This document shows positions 8,752 to 16,450 of a stretch of DNA of 64,000 nt, one piece after another. Source of the stretch: Bryobacteraceae bacterium CoA2 C42 (GTDB taxonomy: Bacteria; Acidobacteriota; Terriglobia; Bryobacterales; Bryobacteraceae); assembly GCA_019931245.1 (NCBI GenBank), contig JAINDL010000045.1, forward strand, positions 1 through 64,000, in the 5' to 3' direction. Both the position numbers and the translations under genes were made by a program. The notes below the pieces were generated by a model. It was not told where the DNA came from, did no database searches, and saw nothing but the letters and a program-made list of their open reading frames with translations. Position 1 is the stretch's first letter. Every line of letters begins with the position of its first letter.

Positions 8752-9522
8752 GTGGTCGACCCCTCAACGCCAGCCGGAGAAGAGTTCTCCCGTCTAGTCG
8801 CCCTCATGGCGAAGTTACGTGCCCCCGATGGTTGCCCCTGGGATCGGGAACAGACCTTCGACTCCATTAAAAAGTACACCCTCGAAGAGACCTACGAGGT
8901 CCTCGACGCCATCGATCAGCGCGACTGGCCCGGGTTGTGCGAAGAGCTCGGCGATCTGCTCCTACAGCCCGTCTTCTATGCCCAAATGGCCTCCGAAGAG
9001 GGTCTCTTCGACATCACCCAGGCCCTCCGCGCCATCAACGAAAAGCTCATCCGCCGCCATCCCCATATCTTCGGCGACGCCCGTGCTGAAACCGCCGAAG
9101 CCGTCCTCGATCAGTGGAACCAGATCAAGGCCGCCGAAAAGCCCGAACGCCGGCGCCTCCTCGACGGCATCCCCAACGCCATGCCCGCCCTCCTCCAGGC
9201 CCGCGAAATCAGCAAACGCGCCGCCAAAGCCGGCTTCGATTGGGAGAGTCCCGCCCAGGTCGTCGACAAACTCCACGAAGAGCTCGCCGAACTCGCCGCC
9301 GCCACCCCCGAAGAGCGCGAAGGCGAAATCGGCGACCTCTTCTTTGTCCTCGTCAACCTCGCCCGCTTCTATCAGGTCGACCCCGAACAAGCCCTCCGCC
9401 GGACCAACGCCAAGTTCCGCCGCCGCTTCGCCCACCTCGAGGACCGCCTCGATGGCCAGATAGCCGGCGCCCCCCTCTCCCAACTCGAAGCCCTCTGGCA
9501 GGAGGCAAAGGCCCAGGAATGA
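8752..9522 (+). CDS. mazG: Nucleoside triphosphate pyrophosphohydrolase MazG
   Basis: Cytoplasmic enzyme of 256 aa that hydrolyses NTPs/dNTPs to NMP and PPi, a house-cleaning role. It aligns with E. coli MazG over its whole length: MAKLRAPDGCPWDREQTF, the first metal-binding helix LEETYEVLDAID with EELGDLLLQPVFYAQ, RRHPHIFGD, and the second MazG module HEELAELAA...GEIGDLFFVLVNLAR. The E-x-x-E and E-x-x-D metal motifs are present in both halves. Start is GTG; the next start, ATG 8806, would lose 18 residues. It is the first gene of a translationally coupled operon: its TGA overlaps the ATG of the GNAT gene (ATGA at 9519-9522). Confidence 0.95.
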   Translation: MVDPSTPAGEEFSRLVALMAKLRAPDGCPWDREQTFDSIKKYTLEETYEVLDAIDQRDWPGLCEELGDLLLQPVFYAQMASEEGLFDITQALRAINEKLIRRHPHIFGDARAETAEAVLDQWNQIKAAEKPERRRLLDGIPNAMPALLQAREISKRAAKAGFDWESPAQVVDKLHEELAELAAATPEEREGEIGDLFFVLVNLARFYQVDPEQALRRTNAKFRRRFAHLEDRLDGQIAGAPLSQLEALWQEAKAQE

Positions 9523-10202
9523 TCGAAATCCGTGAGTTAGTCGAACTCCCCGACTTAGTAACTGCCGTCAATCTCCAACGCGAAATCTGGGGCTTCTCCG
9601 ATCTGGACTTACTCCCCGTCCGCCTCTTCGTCGTCGCCACCAAAATCGGCGGCCAGGTCCTCGGTGCCTTCGACGGCGACCGCATGGTCGGCTTCTCCAT
9701 CGCCATCCCCGGCGCTAAACCCGGCGGCCGGGCCTTTCTCCACAGCCAGATGATGGGCGTCGTCGACGGCTACCGCAACGCCGGCGTCGGCCGCCTCCTC
9801 AAGTTCCGCCAGCGCGAACTCGCCCTCGCCGCCGGCATCAACCTCATCGAGTGGACCTTCGACCCCCTCGAAACCAAGAACGCCTACTTCAACATCGAAC
9901 GCCTCGGCGCCGTCGTCAGCCGCTACGTCCTCAATCAGTACGGCAATACCTCGAGCAAACTCCACGCCGGCCTCCCCACCGACCGCTGCATCGCCGAGTG
10001 GTTCCTCGATAAAGAGAAGACCCCCGTCGACATCACCGCCCGCATCGAAGTCCCCTACGAAGGCGCCCGCACCCGCGAAGTCCAGGCCCGCATCAGCCAG
10101 CAGTTCCTCGAACACTTCCGCGCCGGCCGCACCGTCGTCCGCTTCGAACGCGGCGAAACCCGCGGCGCCTATCTCCTCGCCGACAAGGACGGCCTCCAAT
10201 GA
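9519..10202 (+). CDS. GNAT family acyltransferase paired with OSBS/NSAR enolase
   Basis: Protein of 227 aa with a GNAT acyl-CoA-binding motif, QMMGVVDGYRNAGVGRLLK (R/Q-x-x-G-x-G/A type), at about residues 84-102, followed by NLIEWTFDPLETKNAYFNIERLGA, a segment typical of the COG3375 type of predicted acetyltransferases. In Geobacillus a GNAT of this kind encoded beside N-succinylamino-acid racemase is a succinyl-CoA:D-amino-acid N-succinyltransferase. The coupling seen here (ATGA overlaps on both sides, mazG upstream and the enolase downstream) supports the same role, but the acyl donor and acceptor are inferred. No signal peptide; cytoplasmic. Confidence 0.85.
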   Translation: MIEIRELVELPDLVTAVNLQREIWGFSDLDLLPVRLFVVATKIGGQVLGAFDGDRMVGFSIAIPGAKPGGRAFLHSQMMGVVDGYRNAGVGRLLKFRQRELALAAGINLIEWTFDPLETKNAYFNIERLGAVVSRYVLNQYGNTSSKLHAGLPTDRCIAEWFLDKEKTPVDITARIEVPYEGARTREVQARISQQFLEHFRAGRTVVRFERGETRGAYLLADKDGLQ

Positions 10203-11314
10203 GCTTTCAAATCGACGAAATCCGCCTCCGCCAGGTCAAAATGCCCCTGGTCCACTTCTTTGAGACCAGCTTCGGCCGTACCTACGAACGCCACATGGTT
10301 CTCGTCGAGGTCGTCTCGGACGGCGTCTCCGGCTGGGGCGAAGTCACCGCCGGCGAAAACCCCTTCTATAACGAAGAGTGGACCGACTCGGCCTGGATGA
10401 TCGTCCGCGACTACGTCGCCCCCCGCGTTCTCAACCACCCCCTCGAATCCGCCCGCGAAGTCGCCCCGCGCCTGGCCCACATCCGCGGCCACCGCATGGC
10501 CCGCGGCGGCGTCGAAGCCGCCATCTGGGACCTCGAAGCCCGCCGCCAGAACATCCCCCTCCATCAACTCATCGGCGGTGGCGCCCGCACCGAAATCCCC
10601 TCCGGCGTCTCGCTCGGCATCCAGGACTCGGTCGACGACCTCCTCCGCGTCATTGACAAGGAACTCGCCGCCGGCTACCAGCGCATCAAGATCAAGATTA
10701 AGCCCGGCCGCGACATCGAAGACCTCCGCGAAGTCCGCAAGCGCTTCCCCCACGTCAAGATGATGGCCGACGCCAACTCGGCCTACACCCTCAGAGACGC
10801 CGACCGCCTCCAGGCCCTCGACGAGCTCTATCTCATGATGATCGAACAGCCCCTTGCCCACGATGAGATCATCGACCACGTCGAACTCCAGGCCAAACTC
10901 CAAACCCCCATCTGCCTCGACGAGTGCATCCGCTCGGCCCACCACGCCGAACAGGCCATCCGCCTCCACGCCTGCGGCATCATCAACATCAAGCTCGGCC
11001 GCGTCGGCGGCTTCGCGGAAGCCATCAAAGTCCACGACATCTGCCAGCAGCACAACATCCCCGTCTGGTGCGGCGGCATGCTCGAAAGCGGCATCGGCCG
11101 CGCCCACAATATCGCCCTCGCCAGCCTCCCGAACTTCGTCCTGCCCGGCGATGTCTCCGCCTCGCAGCGCTACTGGAAGCGGGAACTGCTCACGCAGCCT
11201 GTTGAAGCCACCCCCCACGGCACTATCGCCGTCCCCACCGGCCCCGGCTTCGGCTTTGATATCGACTTCCCGTTCCTTGATTCCATCACCGTCCGCCAGG
11301 AGATCGTCCGTTGA
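10199..11314 (+). CDS. menC: o-Succinylbenzoate synthase / N-succinylamino-acid racemase (enolase superfamily)
   Basis: Cytoplasmic enolase-superfamily enzyme of 371 aa. Catalytic and metal residues are all in place with near-constant offset from the characterised Amycolatopsis NSAR: KxK lysines K164 and K166 (RIKIKIKPG), D191 and N193 (MMADANSAY), E216 (MIEQPL), D241 (CLDECI) and K265 (NIKLGRVGG). These residues allow either dehydration of SHCHC to o-succinylbenzoate in menaquinone synthesis or racemisation of N-succinyl-amino acids; family members often do both. No other men genes are in the window, while the partner GNAT is coupled by ATGA overlap, so racemase function is likely. The downstream EamA gene starts inside its stop codon. 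Confidence 0.9.
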   Translation: MSFQIDEIRLRQVKMPLVHFFETSFGRTYERHMVLVEVVSDGVSGWGEVTAGENPFYNEEWTDSAWMIVRDYVAPRVLNHPLESAREVAPRLAHIRGHRMARGGVEAAIWDLEARRQNIPLHQLIGGGARTEIPSGVSLGIQDSVDDLLRVIDKELAAGYQRIKIKIKPGRDIEDLREVRKRFPHVKMMADANSAYTLRDADRLQALDELYLMMIEQPLAHDEIIDHVELQAKLQTPICLDECIRSAHHAEQAIRLHACGIINIKLGRVGGFAEAIKVHDICQQHNIPVWCGGMLESGIGRAHNIALASLPNFVLPGDVSASQRYWKRELLTQPVEATPHGTIAVPTGPGFGFDIDFPFLDSITVRQEIVR

Positions 11315-12195
11315 ACGATGGCAGTAGTAGTCCGTGGAAGCTGTACCTGATCGTCGTCGGCGTCTACCTGTTCTGGGGCGCTAACTTTATCTTCTCGAAG
11401 ATCGTCCTCCGCGAGATGCCCGGCCTGGTCGCCGCCAGCCTCCGCACCGTCCTCGCCGCCGCCCTCATGCTTCCGGTCTACTGGTGGAGCGTTCGTCGTG
11501 GCGCCCCCGCCGTGAAGTTTCGCGAGTTGCCGATCTTTTTGTTCCTCGGCTCGGTCGGCATCGCCATCAACCAGGCCTGCTTCCTCATCGGCATCGCCCA
11601 GACCTCGGCCGGAAACGCCGCCCTGGTGATCAGCTTCACCCCCATCCTCGTCCTCTTCCTCGCCGCCGCCGTCGGCCAGGAGCGCATCACCCCTCTGAAG
11701 CTCGTCGGCCTCGCCGTCGCCATCGGCGGCGTCGTACTCCTGCAACAGGGTCACGAGGGTGGCGCCTCCTCCTGGGTCGGCGATCTGTTCATGCTCGCCG
11801 CCGGCGCAAGTTTCGCTGTCTACACCGTCTTCGGCAAACACGCCACCCGCCGCCACGGCGCCATCCCCATCATCGCCTTCAGCTATTCCGCCGGGGCACT
11901 TACGATGTGGCCGTTCACCTACTCCGCCGTCGCCGCTTTTGACTTCGGCGCCGTCTCCACCAAGGCCTGGCTGGCCTTCTTCTACATGACCGTTGTCTCC
12001 TCCACGGTCTGCTACCTCTTCTTCTACTACGCCCTCCATCGTCTCGCCGCCTCCCGCATCTCGGCCTTCGCCTATCTGCAGCCCTTTGTTGCCACCCTCC
12101 TGGCCATTCCCATGCTCGGGGAACCGCTCACCGCCGCCGTCATGGGTGGCGGCACCCTCGTTCTCGCGGGGGTATTCCTCACGGAGCGGGGCTAG
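11311..12195 (+). CDS. EamA (DMT-superfamily) transporter
   Basis: Inner-membrane protein of 294 aa with two EamA repeats and about ten hydrophobic segments (LYLIVVGVYLFWGANFIFSK at the N-terminus, WVGDLFMLAAGASFAVYTVF at the start of the second repeat). Family members move amino acids and other small metabolites, usually outward. The TTG start at 11311 overlaps the TGA of the upstream gene (TTGA) and is preceded by AGGAG at 11298-11302. Being the fourth gene in a coupled operon with a GNAT and an NSAR-type enolase, amino acids are the most likely cargo; that is inference. Confidence 0.88.
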   Translation: MNDGSSSPWKLYLIVVGVYLFWGANFIFSKIVLREMPGLVAASLRTVLAAALMLPVYWWSVRRGAPAVKFRELPIFLFLGSVGIAINQACFLIGIAQTSAGNAALVISFTPILVLFLAAAVGQERITPLKLVGLAVAIGGVVLLQQGHEGGASSWVGDLFMLAAGASFAVYTVFGKHATRRHGAIPIIAFSYSAGALTMWPFTYSAVAAFDFGAVSTKAWLAFFYMTVVSSTVCYLFFYYALHRLAASRISAFAYLQPFVATLLAIPMLGEPLTAAVMGGGTLVLAGVFLTERG

Positions 12196-12197
12196 CC

Positions 12198-13493
12198 ATG
12201 GCCGGCTTTACCCAACTCCTCCGCCAGAACCACAACTACCGCAATCTGTGGTTCGGTCAGGTGGTCAGCGAAGTTGGCGACCACTTCAATACCATTGCCG
12301 TCTTCAGCCTCGTTCTCCAAAACACCAACTCTGGCTTCGCCGTCTCCGGCGTCATGCTCGCTCGCGCCATCCCCATGCTTCTGGCTGGCCCCCTCGCCGG
12401 CGTGGCCCTCGACCGGCTTGACCGGCGCAAACTGATGCTCTGGAGCGACTTGTTCCGCGCCGCCATCTCTATCCTGTTCATGTTGGCTATCCCCGCCGGC
12501 CGCACCTGGCTCGTCTATTTACTCAGCGCCCTCCTCATGGGCGCTTCGCCCTTCTTCACCTCCGGTCGCACCTCCATTCTGCCCGCCATCGCCAGTAAAC
12601 AGGAACTCCACACCGCCAACACCATGACCCAGACCACGCAGTGGACCACCACCGCCATCGGGTCCTTCCTCGGCGGCGCCAGCGCCGCCGCCTATGGCTA
12701 CGAAGCCGCCTTCTTCCTCAACGCCGTCTCCTTCCTCTTCTCCGCCTGGAGCGTCTCCCTGCTCCAGGGCGAGTTCACCGCCCGCCGCGACCACTCGCTC
12801 AACGAAACCAAGGTCATGAAGCCATGGAACGAGTACGTTGAAGGCCTCCGCTACATCGCCTCCATCCCTCTCGTCTTTGGCCTCATGATGGTCGGCGTCG
12901 GCTGGGCCACCGGCGGCGGCGCCGCGCAGGTGCTCTTTTCGCTGTTCGGCGAACGAGTGTTCCACCGCGGCCCGGCCGGCATCGGCGAACTGTGGGGCGT
13001 TGCCGGTCTCGGCCTCGTCATTGGTGGCTTTTTCGCCCACCGCCTCATGCCCCACCTCTCGTTTGCCGCCTACAAGCGCACGATTGCTCTGGCTTATCTC
13101 TTTCACGGCGGCTGCTACGTTGTCTTCAGCCTCATGACGAATTACGGCTGGGCGCTCTTCTTCCTGTCAATGTCCCGCGCTGCCGTTGCCTTTAGCTCCG
13201 TGATGAACATGACCCTTCTGCTCCGCCACGTCAGCGACGAGTACCGCGGCCGCGTCTTCGCTACTCTTGAAACCCTCGTCTGGGCCGTCATGATGCTCTC
13301 GATGACCGGCGCCGGACTCGCTTCGGACCGCGTCGACACCCGCTGGATCGGCGTGGCGAGTGGTGTCCTCAGCTCCTGCACCGCCTTCTATTGGATCTGG
13401 GCGAACACCAGTAACCGTCTTCCCCAGCCGTCGCTGCCGCCCCATGTCGTCGAAGTCGAAGATCTCGAAGTGCACGGTGAACCGGCGGCCTAA
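12198..13493 (+). CDS. MFS transporter
   Basis: Inner-membrane protein of 431 aa with about twelve hydrophobic helices. The N-terminus QLLRQNHNYRNLWFGQVVSEVGDHFN and the loop GPLAGVALDRLDRRKLM between helices 2 and 3 are typical of the MFS_3/enterobactin-exporter-like group. The cytoplasmic loop after helix 6 includes DHSLNETKVMKPWNEY. The substrate is unknown; the group contains efflux proteins for siderophores and drugs. It starts three bases after the EamA stop and is the last gene before a strong terminator, so it closes the mazG operon. Confidence 0.9.
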   Translation: MAGFTQLLRQNHNYRNLWFGQVVSEVGDHFNTIAVFSLVLQNTNSGFAVSGVMLARAIPMLLAGPLAGVALDRLDRRKLMLWSDLFRAAISILFMLAIPAGRTWLVYLLSALLMGASPFFTSGRTSILPAIASKQELHTANTMTQTTQWTTTAIGSFLGGASAAAYGYEAAFFLNAVSFLFSAWSVSLLQGEFTARRDHSLNETKVMKPWNEYVEGLRYIASIPLVFGLMMVGVGWATGGGAAQVLFSLFGERVFHRGPAGIGELWGVAGLGLVIGGFFAHRLMPHLSFAAYKRTIALAYLFHGGCYVVFSLMTNYGWALFFLSMSRAAVAFSSVMNMTLLLRHVSDEYRGRVFATLETLVWAVMMLSMTGAGLASDRVDTRWIGVASGVLSSCTAFYWIWANTSNRLPQPSLPPHVVEVEDLEVHGEPAA

Positions 13494-13508
13494 CCAGTTA
13501 TACATGGC

Positions 13509-13541
13509 AAAAGGGCAGGGCTGTCGCCCGGCCCTTTTTTT
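13509..13541. terminator. Bidirectional rho-independent terminator
   Basis: AAAAGGGCaGGGC (13509-13521), loop tgtc, GCCCgGCCCTTTT (13526-13538) form a 13-bp stem with one mismatch, with a T-run to 13541 and a complementary A-run at the left. It separates the rightward MFS gene from the leftward DUF4397 gene and should stop transcription from both sides. Confidence 0.9.
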
Positions 13542-13556
13542 CCGCGCAATTTGTTG

Positions 13557-14240
13557 CTAATTGGCGTCCGGCAGGACCAAGAGTTCGAACTCGCCACCGG
13601 CGGTCGAAGGATCCAACGCCACCACCGTCCTAGCCGTGTTGCTCATCAGCGGAAACCGTCCGGAGTCGATCGCCACGGTGCGCGTTCCAGCTACCGTCGC
13701 GCGAGCCTGGTAAACTCCTGCCGGGACCGTCAGATAGTGGCTCGCCAGCGGAAACGGCACGTTGGCCAAGGCCGGAGCGCCAATCAACGGGGCATACAGA
13801 GCCGTCGCATAGATGTCGACGTTCGGGGCGGTCGAGGCGCCATGCACGACGCGGATCTTCGCCATGCCCATGCCCGGGGCCTCGACCTCATCGCCCGCGC
13901 CCATTATCTGCAGCGTGCCACCCCGAACGCGGCCAAACGCGAAAAAGGTATATGCAGAGCCACCCCGCAAAGTCGTCGGGCCGCTGCGCAGCACGGTCGT
14001 GGCCGTGCCGCTCACGTTGACGCTGAAGTCATAGGTAGCCGGAGGCACCGGGGTGTATTCTGTGAAGCCCTTGTACTTGATTCCCTGGAACACCAGATTG
14101 CCGTTGGCCAGAATATCGACCGCCGGAGCGTCAGAAGAAGCGTGGACCACACGAACCCAGGCCACGCTCGAGGGCACCTGCGCTGAAGCAGCAGAAACAA
14201 AGAGTAGGGTAGCGGCGGCGGACAAAAACAGCGTTTTCAT
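13557..14240 (-). CDS. Secreted DUF4397 domain protein
   Basis: Exported protein of 227 aa. Residues 1-20 are a signal peptide ending in ASA. Two tandem DUF4397 units follow: WVRVVHASSDAPAVDILANG at about 27-125, and KIRVVHGASTAPNVDIYA at about 127-225. The VRVVHAS.DAP.VD signature is characteristic. The fold is beta-rich and the function unknown; family members occur on cell surfaces of soil bacteria and are sometimes annotated as anchors. The ATG follows GAGGAG at a normal distance, and AT-rich sequence just upstream (TACCCTAATTTAAT on the minus strand) may hold its promoter. It is a single-gene unit, convergent with the MFS gene and divergent from the SDR gene. Confidence 0.88.
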   Translation of the reverse strand: MKTLFLSAAATLLFVSAASAQVPSSVAWVRVVHASSDAPAVDILANGNLVFQGIKYKGFTEYTPVPPATYDFSVNVSGTATTVLRSGPTTLRGGSAYTFFAFGRVRGGTLQIMGAGDEVEAPGMGMAKIRVVHGASTAPNVDIYATALYAPLIGAPALANVPFPLASHYLTVPAGVYQARATVAGTRTVAIDSGRFPLMSNTARTVVALDPSTAGGEFELLVLPDAN

Positions 14241-14324
14241 GAATCGGTCTCCTCAAATTAAATTAGGGTACTTACCGTGCCGGAGGGGCAGCAGGATGGT
14301 GCTCGAAGCATGGAAATTGCATCC

Positions 14325-15128
14325 ATGCGCTCTTTCAGATATGCCAATCGTCCGGGAGGATCTATTTTTTGGGGCACTCTCCACGTACCATGGAGTAAGG
14401 AGCACCTGCTGCCCAACCTCTACGGAAAAGTCATCCTGGTCACCGGCGCCGCCAAACGCATCGGTAGATCCATCGCCCTCCGCCTCGCCCGCGAAGGCGC
14501 CCAGGTCGCCTTGCACTACCACTCCTCGGCAAGCGAAGCCCGCGAAACCGCCCGGGAGTGCGGCGGAGTTCCTGTCTTTGCCGCCAACCTCGAAAAGGTA
14601 TCGGAAATCGAGGCCCTGTTCGCCGCCGTCGACCGCCATTTCGGCCGTCTCGACGGCCTCGTCAATAACGCCGCCCGCTTCACCCGTCTCGATCCCCTCG
14701 AGATGACCGAGGCCGACTGGGACTTCATCCATAACGTCAACCTTAAGGCGACCTTCTTTTGCTGCCGCGAAGCAGGCCGCCGCATGAAAGCACAGGGCCA
14801 CGGTCGAATCGTCAACATCAGCTCCCTTGGCGGCCTCCGCCCCTGGGCCGATCATGCCCACTACTGCGCTTCGAAAGCCGGTGTCATCATGCTGACCCAA
14901 TCCCTCGCCAAGAGCTTCGGTCCAGGCGTCACCGTCAACTCCGTCGCCCCCGGCGTCATTCCGTTTGGGGAAACCATTCCGGGCCTGGACGGTATGATCC
15001 GGTCGACGCCCGCCGGCCGCCCCGGCACTGGCGACGAAATCGCCGATGCCGTCAGCTATCTCCTGTCCGCCAGCGATTTCCTCACCGGCCAGGTCCTGGC
15101 CGTCGATGGGGGACTCAGCCTCCGATAA
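14325..15128 (+). CDS. SDR family oxidoreductase (FabG/pteridine-reductase-like)
   Basis: Short-chain dehydrogenase/reductase. The Rossmann glycine motif is TGAAKRIG, with RIG as in pteridine/dihydromonapterin reductases; then VNNAARF (structural NNAG-like motif), the catalytic Ser in NISSLGG, YCASK (catalytic Tyr and Lys), and a C-terminal LTGQVLAVDGG. NADPH use is suggested by the Arg after the glycine motif. The start is unclear. ATG 14325 is the nearest standard start to the domain, but CTG 14409 has a good TAAGGAG (14396-14402) and would begin just before LPNLYGKVILVTG, where SDR proteins usually begin. It is followed after two bases by a TolC-like gene. The substrate is unknown. Confidence 0.85.
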   Translation: MRSFRYANRPGGSIFWGTLHVPWSKEHLLPNLYGKVILVTGAAKRIGRSIALRLAREGAQVALHYHSSASEARETARECGGVPVFAANLEKVSEIEALFAAVDRHFGRLDGLVNNAARFTRLDPLEMTEADWDFIHNVNLKATFFCCREAGRRMKAQGHGRIVNISSLGGLRPWADHAHYCASKAGVIMLTQSLAKSFGPGVTVNSVAPGVIPFGETIPGLDGMIRSTPAGRPGTGDEIADAVSYLLSASDFLTGQVLAVDGGLSLR

Positions 15129-15130
15129 CC

Positions 15131-16405
15131 ATGCGCCTTCTTCCTGTCCTGCTCCTCGCCTTCGCCGTCCACGCTGAAATCCGCCCCATGACCTTCAAGG
15201 CCGTTCTCGAAACGGCCCTGGCGCAGAACCCCGACCTCGCCCTCGCCCGTCTCGACGAACGCAAAGCCGCCGAAACTGTCCGGGCCGCGCGCGACCCGTT
15301 CGCCCCCAGCGCCTTCGTCGGCAGCGGACTTGCCTACTCGAGCGGTTTTCCCATGAGCATGGAGGGTTCGGCCCCGTCCATCGTCGAGGCCCGCGCCATC
15401 GCCAGCATCTTCAACCGCCCTCAGCGCCTCCTGATTGAAAAGAGCCGCCAGGACGAGCAAACGGCCAGGATCTCCAGCGAAGAACGCCGCGAATCGGTGG
15501 GCTACCGTGCCGCGGCCCTCTACGTCGAGGCGGGCCGGATCGCTGAAGCCGCTAAGACCGTCAGTCAGCAGATCGCCAGCTTGGAGAGCCTGCTGAGCAA
15601 CGTCAAGATCCGCATCGAGGCGGGCAGGGAACTGCCGCTCGAAGAGAAACGCGCCCGCCTCAAACTCGCCCAGGCCAAACAGCGCCAGCAGCGCCTCGAG
15701 TTCGATCGCGAGGCGGCTGAAACCGACCTCGCCCTGCTTCTCGGCCTTGCTCCCACCGACCGCGTCCAGCCTCTCGAGCCCGAACGGAGCGTCCCCGCCA
15801 TCATCGACAGCGAGACCGATGCGGTCACCAACGCGCTACGCAACTCCCGCGAACTCCAGCGGCTCGATTCTCAACTCAAAGCCAAAGCCCTCGAACTCCG
15901 CAGCCACGACGCGGCCCGCCTGCCCACCTTCGACCTTGTGGCCCAGTACGGCCGTTTTGCCCGGTTCAACAACTACGACAAGTTCTTTAACCGCTTTGCC
16001 GCCAATAACGCCCAGGTCGGCATGTCCTTCCGCATTCCCCTGGTTCCCTCGCTGGCCAGTCGCGCGCAAAAAAACATCGCCTCGGCCGACATTGTCGCCC
16101 TGCGCACCCAGGTCACCTCCGCGCGCGGCCGCATCGCGGTCGGCGCCCGGCGCGCCTGGCAGTTCGTCGCCCAGCAGCAGTTGAGCGCCGAGGTGGCTAA
16201 ACTTGACCTCGAAGTCGCCCGGGATCAGGTCTCCCAACTTCTCGCTCTCTTTGAGGAGGGCCGCGTCCCGTTCCGCCAGCTCGAAGAGGCCCGCATCCAG
16301 GAGAGCGAAAAATGGATGGCGCTGTTCGACGCCCGCTACGCCCTCGATCGCGCCCGTCTTGATCTGCTTCGCGAAACCGGCAACGTGCTGGCGCTCCTGC
16401 GCTGA
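15131..16405 (+). CDS. TolC-family outer-membrane protein
   Basis: Exported protein of 424 aa with a signal peptide at 1-15 (LLLAFAVHA) and the two-fold alpha-helical hairpin pattern of outer-membrane efflux proteins: MTFKAVLETALAQNPDLALARLDERKAAE at the N-terminus, and long Ala/Glu/Arg-rich helices at about 105-190 and 310-420 interrupted by short beta-strand segments. It forms the outer-membrane duct of a type I secretion or efflux system in this family. No inner-membrane pump or adaptor lies beside it, in contrast to the TolC-like gene at 35138. It starts two bases after the SDR stop codon, so the two are co-transcribed. Its partner is probably encoded elsewhere. Confidence 0.85.
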   Translation: MRLLPVLLLAFAVHAEIRPMTFKAVLETALAQNPDLALARLDERKAAETVRAARDPFAPSAFVGSGLAYSSGFPMSMEGSAPSIVEARAIASIFNRPQRLLIEKSRQDEQTARISSEERRESVGYRAAALYVEAGRIAEAAKTVSQQIASLESLLSNVKIRIEAGRELPLEEKRARLKLAQAKQRQQRLEFDREAAETDLALLLGLAPTDRVQPLEPERSVPAIIDSETDAVTNALRNSRELQRLDSQLKAKALELRSHDAARLPTFDLVAQYGRFARFNNYDKFFNRFAANNAQVGMSFRIPLVPSLASRAQKNIASADIVALRTQVTSARGRIAVGARRAWQFVAQQQLSAEVAKLDLEVARDQVSQLLALFEEGRVPFRQLEEARIQESEKWMALFDARYALDRARLDLLRETGNVLALLR

Positions 16406-16450
16406 GCCGTGCAACTTTCACCCGTGCCGCGGGTTATAGTGGAGGATTCC

